From NCBI GenBank assembly GCA_017522185.1, contig JAFWZZ010000005.1:121447-185446 (forward strand): a stretch of DNA of 64,000 nucleotides, written 5' to 3'. A program made the translations under genes and the position numbers. Below the pieces are notes generated by a model. That model was not told the DNA's origin and searched no databases. It saw only the letters and a program-made list of their open reading frames with translations. This DNA comes from Bacillota bacterium (GTDB lineage Bacteria > Bacillota > Clostridia > Peptostreptococcales > Anaerovoracaceae). Shown piece by piece: positions 60,062-64,000 of this stretch (position 1 is its first letter; each line of letters starts with the position of its first letter).

Positions 60062-62578
60062 ATGAAAGAAAAATTCAAGGTAACAGGCATGACCTGTTCG
60101 GCGTGTTCCTCCCGCGTGGAGCGGACGGTAGACAAGCTGGACGGCACCAGTCAGGTCATGGTCAATCTGCTGACCGGATCCATGCAGGTGGATTTTGATG
60201 AGGGGCAGATTACGGCAGAAGAAATCTGCCAGGCCGTGGAGAAGGCCGGTTATGGCGCTTCTGTAGACAGCGGCGAGGGACCATCAGAGACTGCACAGAA
60301 GAAAGAAAGCGCTTCTGCCGATGCAGAAGAAGAAACAAAGAAGATGAAGCGGATACTCATCTGGTCTGTGGCGCTGTTGGTTCCTTTGATGGTGGTTTCC
60401 ATGGGTCACATGGTGACGGGAGTTCACGTACCGGAACGTCCACTGACCAATATCCTGCTGCAGGTGGTATTTCTGATACCGATTGTGGTATTGAACCGGA
60501 AGTATTTCCTGAAGGGCTTCCCGAGTCTGTTCCGGGGCGCACCGAACATGGACAGCCTCATCGCCATCGGCTCTGCGGCGGCCATCGTTTACGGTGTCTT
60601 TGTCATGTTCCGCATTACGACGGGATATGAGACGGGAAACATGGAGCTGGTGCATCACTATGCCGGGGACGTGTACTTCGAGTCGGCGGCGATGATTTTA
60701 ACTTTGATTACCGTGGGAAAATACCTGGAGACCAGGTCCAAAGGAAAAACCAGCCAGGCCATCGAGAAGCTGATGGATCTGGCACCAAAGACGGCAACGG
60801 TCCTGCGTGACGGTGTAGAGACAGAGGTGCCGGCCGAGGAACTGCTTGTCGGTGATATTATGGTCATCCGTCCCGGAGAAAGTATTCCGGCAGACGGTGT
60901 CATCGTCAGCGGCAAAACCAGCATCGACGAGTCAGCCATCACCGGTGAGAGCATCCCGGTAGAGAAGACGGAAGGCGACCAGGTGGTTTCGGCCACACTG
61001 AATAAGACGGGTTTTGTGCAGGTCCGTGCAACCCGCGTAGGTGCGGACACCACCATCAGCCAGATTATTAAACTGGTGGATGAAGCCAGTGCCAGCAAGG
61101 CACCGATTGCAAGGCTGGCAGACAGGATCGCGGGCGTATTCGTTCCGACGGTCATCTGCATTGCTCTGCTTGCAGGGGCGGCATGGCTCCTTGCGGGAGC
61201 AGGATTTGAGTTCGCCCTGTCCATTGCGATTTCCGTGCTGGTGATTTCCTGTCCGTGCGCACTGGGCCTTGCGACGCCGGTTGCCATCATGGTAGGTACG
61301 GGCAAAGGTGCCGAAAACGGCATCCTGATCAAGTCCGGCGAGGCGCTGGAAACGGCTCATCATGTGGACACGGTTGTGCTGGATAAGACGGGAACCATTA
61401 CAGAAGGTGCACCGAGGGTAACGGATGTCATCGCCCTGGGCGCGCCGGAAGAACTGCTTCTTAAGATCGCATGCGGCCTGGAAAAGGGAAGCGAACATCC
61501 GCTGGCAGAGGCAGTTTTAACTTACGGAAAAGAACGCGGTGTTGTGGAATTTGAAGTTAAGAATTTTGAGGCTGTCTTCGGACGGGGCGTTTGCGGCATG
61601 ATCGACGGCCGGAAGTCCCTGGCTGGAAACGAAGCGTTGATGACGGAAAACGGTATTGTCATGTCCGATGTGAAACCGCAGCTGGATGCGCTGGCAGACC
61701 AGGGGAAGACGCCTTTGATCTTCGCAGATGAAGAGAAAGTGCTGGGCGTCATCGCGGTCGCTGACGTGGAGAAAGAAAGCAGCAGGGAGGCCATCGATGC
61801 CTTTGCTGCCATGGGCATCGACGTGGTCATGCTGACGGGTGACAACGAGAGAACGGCGGAAGCTGTCCGCAGAAGACTGGGCATTCCGAGGGTTATCGCA
61901 GGCGTGCTGCCGGCGGACAAAGAGCGTCACATCGCATCATTACAGGCGGAAGGCCATCGCGTTGCCATGATTGGTGACGGCATCAACGATGCACCGGCTT
62001 TGGCAAAGGCTGACGTGGGCATTGCCATCGGCGCAGGAACCGATGTGGCCATCGAAAGTGCTGATGCCGTGCTGATGAGAAGCGATCTGCGTGATGCGGT
62101 AACGGCGGTCAAACTGTCAAAGGCAGTCATTAAGAATATCAAGGAGAACCTGTTCTGGGCCTTCTTCTATAACATCATCGGCATCCCGGTGGCGGCAGGT
62201 GTCCTGTATCCGCTCTTTGCCATCAAGCTATCTCCGATGATCGGGGCAGCGGCCATGAGTTTATCCAGCGTCTGCGTAGTAAGCAATGCGCTGCGGCTGC
62301 GCAGGTTCAAAGTTAAATATAAAGAAAAAGTTAATAATCAGGTTCCGCAGGAACCTGTAACAGAGGAGGAAAAAGAAATGAAGTATGAATTAAAGATCGA
62401 AGGTATGATGTGTATGCACTGTCAGAGACACATGACAGAAGCCCTGAACAAGATGGAAGGCGTGCAGGCGGAAATCAATCTGGAAGAAAAGACTGCATAC
62501 GTTACAGCGGACAGAGAAATCTCCATGGATGAATTCCAGGCTGTTGTGGATGAAGCAGGTTACACACTGGTAAGATAG
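60062..62578 (+). CDS. copA: Copper-exporting P1B ATPase with C-terminal CopZ domain
   Basis: An 838-residue copper ATPase. An N-terminal HMA domain has the metal motif MTCSAC (Cys12, Cys15). The membrane CPC motif is Cys397-Pro-Cys399 in [12 protein letters not shown], the phosphorylated Asp is 441 in DKTGTITEG, and [10 protein letters not shown] forms the hinge. A second HMA domain is fused at the C-terminus (about 773-838, Cys784 and Cys787 in GMMCMHC), an unusual place. Directly before that domain lies GAGGAGGA followed by an in-frame ATG, so the domain may also be made separately. Regulated by CsoR. Confidence 0.95.
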   Translation: MKEKFKVTGMTCSACSSRVERTVDKLDGTSQVMVNLLTGSMQVDFDEGQITAEEICQAVEKAGYGASVDSGEGPSETAQKKESASADAEEETKKMKRILIWSVALLVPLMVVSMGHMVTGVHVPERPLTNILLQVVFLIPIVVLNRKYFLKGFPSLFRGAPNMDSLIAIGSAAAIVYGVFVMFRITTGYETGNMELVHHYAGDVYFESAAMILTLITVGKYLETRSKGKTSQAIEKLMDLAPKTATVLRDGVETEVPAEELLVGDIMVIRPGESIPADGVIVSGKTSIDESAITGESIPVEKTEGDQVVSATLNKTGFVQVRATRVGADTTISQIIKLVDEASASKAPIARLADRIAGVFVPTVICIALLAGAAWLLAGAGFEFALSIAISVLVISCPCALGLATPVAIMVGTGKGAENGILIKSGEALETAHHVDTVVLDKTGTITEGAPRVTDVIALGAPEELLLKIACGLEKGSEHPLAEAVLTYGKERGVVEFEVKNFEAVFGRGVCGMIDGRKSLAGNEALMTENGIVMSDVKPQLDALADQGKTPLIFADEEKVLGVIAVADVEKESSREAIDAFAAMGIDVVMLTGDNERTAEAVRRRLGIPRVIAGVLPADKERHIASLQAEGHRVAMIGDGINDAPALAKADVGIAIGAGTDVAIESADAVLMRSDLRDAVTAVKLSKAVIKNIKENLFWAFFYNIIGIPVAAGVLYPLFAIKLSPMIGAAAMSLSSVCVVSNALRLRRFKVKYKEKVNNQVPQEPVTEEEKEMKYELKIEGMMCMHCQRHMTEALNKMEGVQAEINLEEKTAYVTADREISMDEFQAVVDEAGYTLVR
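62378..62578 (+). CDS. Possible internal CopZ-like product
   Basis: An in-frame ATG at 62378 within copA lies seven bases after GAGGAGGA (62363-62370) and would give a 66-residue HMA protein with GMMCMHC, the size of CopZ copper chaperones. A perfect hairpin CAGGTTCC-GCA-GGAACCTG (62339-62357) precedes the site. In many genomes copZ is a separate gene after copA, so this may be a fused copZ that kept its own start. Separate translation is an inference. Confidence 0.55.
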   Translation: MKYELKIEGMMCMHCQRHMTEALNKMEGVQAEINLEEKTAYVTADREISMDEFQAVVDEAGYTLVR

Positions 62579-62603
62579 GCCCGCGGGATAACAGGAGGCG
62601 TAT

Positions 62604-62632
62604 TTGCAAAGGACCTTTTGTTGTGGTAGAAT
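62604..62632 (+). promoter_or_regulatory. Promoter of the AI-2E family gene
   Basis: TTGCAA (62604-62609) and TAGAAT (62627-62632) are 17 bases apart, with an extended TGG before the -10. Confidence 0.8.
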
Positions 62633-62660
62633 ATACCGTAACTTAAAAGGGGGAAAACCT

Positions 62661-63812
62661 ATGGATTTTAATGACAAGAAAAATGTAAAAAACTTAATGC
62701 TGATTGTATTCGGCGCGATTCTGTTTTACCTGGGCGTGAAGAACATCACCGTCGTGGCGTCTGCCGCAGGCTGGCTGTTCGGGGTTATTTCCCCGTTCGT
62801 GCTGGGCGCAGTGATTGCCTTCATTGTCAACGTACCGATGAGCAGAATCGAATATCATCTGTTTGAGAAACGTGGCAGTAAGATGAAAGGACAGAGAGGC
62901 ATTTCTTTCATCGTAACGCTGGCCTTGGTCATCGCGGCACTGGTTGTTGTGGTCTACATCGTCGTACCACAGCTGGCTGACACCATCAAAATGATTGCGG
63001 TCCAGCTGCCTGGTGCTTTCGAAGCGGCCAAAGACTGGATGCTGACCAAGATGAGCTACTGGGATGACCTGCGTGTACTGCTGGAGAAAATCACCATCGA
63101 CTGGGATGAAATCATCAAGAAGGTTTCTGCAGTACTACAGGACGCAGCCGGTGCCATGGTTGACAGCGGCATCGGCGCTGTAACAAACATCGTAGGCGCC
63201 ATCGTCAACTTCTTCATCGGTTTTGTGTTTGCTATCTATATCCTGCTGGCAAAGGAAAAACTGGGCGGCCAGGGCAAGCAGATTCTCTATGCGCTGCTGT
63301 CTGAGAAGCAGGCGGACAAGGTTCTGGAAATCTGCAGCATTTCTTATCGTGTGTTCTCCAAGTTCCTGTCCGGACAGTGTCTGGAAGCCTGTATTTTAGG
63401 CGCACTGTTCGTAGTAACCATGACCATCTTCAGACTGCCATATGCGATGCTGATCGGTGTGCTGATTGGATTCTGTGCACTGATTCCAATCGTAGGCGCG
63501 TTCATCGGCTGCGGTGTGGGAATCTTCCTGATTCTCATGGTAAGCCCTGTGAAAGCACTGATTTTCCTGGTGCTGTTCCTCGTACTGCAGCAGTTAGAAG
63601 GCAATCTGATTTATCCGAAGGTAGTAGGTAATTCCGTAGGCCTGCCATCTATCTGGGTGCTGGCGGCCGTGACCATCGGTGGAAACCTGATGGGCGTTGT
63701 GGGCATGCTGGTTTTCATTCCGCTCTGCTCCGTCTGCTATATCCTGTTCCGGATGTACGTGAAGGGCAAGCTGGAAGAAAAGCAGATTCCTGCCGAAAAG
63801 TATTTACCATAA
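62661..63812 (+). CDS. AI-2E family transporter
   Basis: A 383-residue membrane protein with about eight helices. It has the family features: an early paired helix ISPFVLGAVIAFIVNVP, a central amphipathic soluble part (about 125-190), and the late blocks LIGFCALIPIVGAFIGCGVGI and VLQQLEGNLIYPKVVGNSVGLPSIWVL. The family includes AI-2 exporters and Na+/H+ antiporters, and the substrate here is unknown. The start is ATG 62661 after AAGGGGGA; the longer frame from 62604 overlaps the promoter. Confidence 0.93.
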   Translation: MDFNDKKNVKNLMLIVFGAILFYLGVKNITVVASAAGWLFGVISPFVLGAVIAFIVNVPMSRIEYHLFEKRGSKMKGQRGISFIVTLALVIAALVVVVYIVVPQLADTIKMIAVQLPGAFEAAKDWMLTKMSYWDDLRVLLEKITIDWDEIIKKVSAVLQDAAGAMVDSGIGAVTNIVGAIVNFFIGFVFAIYILLAKEKLGGQGKQILYALLSEKQADKVLEICSISYRVFSKFLSGQCLEACILGALFVVTMTIFRLPYAMLIGVLIGFCALIPIVGAFIGCGVGIFLILMVSPVKALIFLVLFLVLQQLEGNLIYPKVVGNSVGLPSIWVLAAVTIGGNLMGVVGMLVFIPLCSVCYILFRMYVKGKLEEKQIPAEKYLP

Positions 63813-63822
63813 AGAAAGTGAA

Positions 63823-63857
63823 AAAACCGTCTTTGGATTGACCAAAGGCGGTTTTTG
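63823..63857 (+). terminator. Terminator after the AI-2E family gene
   Basis: AAAACCGTCTTTGG pairs with CCAAAGGCGGTTTT across ATTGA, followed by T residues. Confidence 0.9.
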
Positions 63858-63873
63858 ATTAAACTACTACCTA

Positions 63874-64000
63874 TGTCAAGGACACGGAGCTTTTAATTTA
63901 GGTTAATTTCCGTTCCTTGCATGAAAACTGGATATTTGCCTGTCAAAATATATTGATAGTATTCGTTAGGGGCTAGATTTTCTAGCCTCTTTTGATATCT
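63874..64000 (-). mobile_element. IS3-family insertion sequence, right part outside window
   Basis: TGTCAAGGACACGG at 63874-63887 looks like the terminal repeat of an IS3-family element, whose ends are TG...CA. It is followed inward by the end of a transposase gene on the minus strand. The element continues beyond base 64000. Confidence 0.7.
63893..64000 (-). CDS. IS3-family transposase OrfB, C-terminal end
   Basis: The minus strand is open from the window edge to a TAA at 63893-63895, giving 35 residues. They include RLENLAPNEYYQYILTGKYP, which matches the C-terminus of the IS150-like rve integrase of IS3-family OrfB proteins. The catalytic DDE part lies outside the window. A hairpin-like palindrome at 63969-63989 is inside this coding sequence. 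Confidence 0.8.
   Translation of the reverse strand, partial: RYQKRLENLAPNEYYQYILTGKYPVFMQGTEINLN

Noticed and set aside
63969-63996. Intrinsic terminator at the right edge
   Set aside because: The hairpin and TTTT are within the transposase coding sequence read from the minus strand, so the palindrome is probably incidental.

Overview
The window reads as the chromosome of an anaerobic, low-to-mid GC Gram-positive bacterium of the class Clostridia. The evidence is the prmA-rsmE-mtaB-hinT-rpsU-yqeY-yqfC-yqfD-phoH-ybeY-era-recO-glyS-ppdK gene order, the sporulation genes yqfC, yqfD and a spoIIM-type gene, a single-chain glycyl-tRNA synthetase, pyruvate phosphate dikinase, and frequent AGGAGG-type ribosome sites with TTG starts. 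The genus cannot be named from what is visible; an Anaerovoracaceae/Family XIII-like lineage is only a guess.

Layout. 1-13.8 kb is a dense rightward housekeeping block for translation, RNA maturation and cell cycle, interrupted by an independently transcribed structured RNA of about 224 nt (3633-3856). 13.9-17.4 kb encodes envelope functions: a PdaC-like lipoprotein deacetylase, a small exporter, NfeD and an SPFH protein. 17.4-22.3 kb runs leftward: aldo/keto reductase, DUF711 protein, ACT protein, Elp3-like radical SAM protein and a GME-fold protein. Between the last two lie a structured leader and an array of five regular hairpins. 22.3-29.8 kb holds a MATE exporter, ung, a SpoIIM-like protein, a methyltransferase, an amidase, bipA and mscS. 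29.9-33.3 kb is pyruvate carboxylase. 33.4-34.9 kb is a compact MerR / small-membrane-protein / YbjQ operon. 35-37.8 kb holds an OFA-type transporter, a YczE-like protein and purC.

37.9-41.3 kb is a more AT-rich LysR / M20 amidohydrolase / transporter module that looks imported. 41.3-45.1 kb has a Crp/Fnr regulator facing a ferredoxin across a palindromic operator, a methyltransferase and thrC. 45.1-46.9 kb is accessory DNA: a RhuM-Fic gene, a dense hairpin element carrying a copy of the tRNA-Ser 3' end, and tRNA-Ser(GGA). pheST, a cyclophilin lipoprotein, a frameshifted PLP decarboxylase and arginase follow. A second hairpin array of the same family lies at 53.4-53.7 kb. 54-64 kb has YccF, a MacB-like ABC pair, an acyl-ACP thioesterase, a CsoR-CopA(-CopZ) copper operon and an AI-2E-family protein. 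The right edge cuts into an IS3-family element.

The most unusual items are the two TTCTAGAA hairpin arrays, whose box spacing is nearly invariant and which show one covarying stem, and the unassigned RNA upstream of rpsU. Next come the hairpin-rich element beside tRNA-Ser, the structured leader of the radical SAM gene, the in-frame internal CopZ start inside copA, and the small-membrane-protein operon sharing a C-terminal motif with its MerR regulator.
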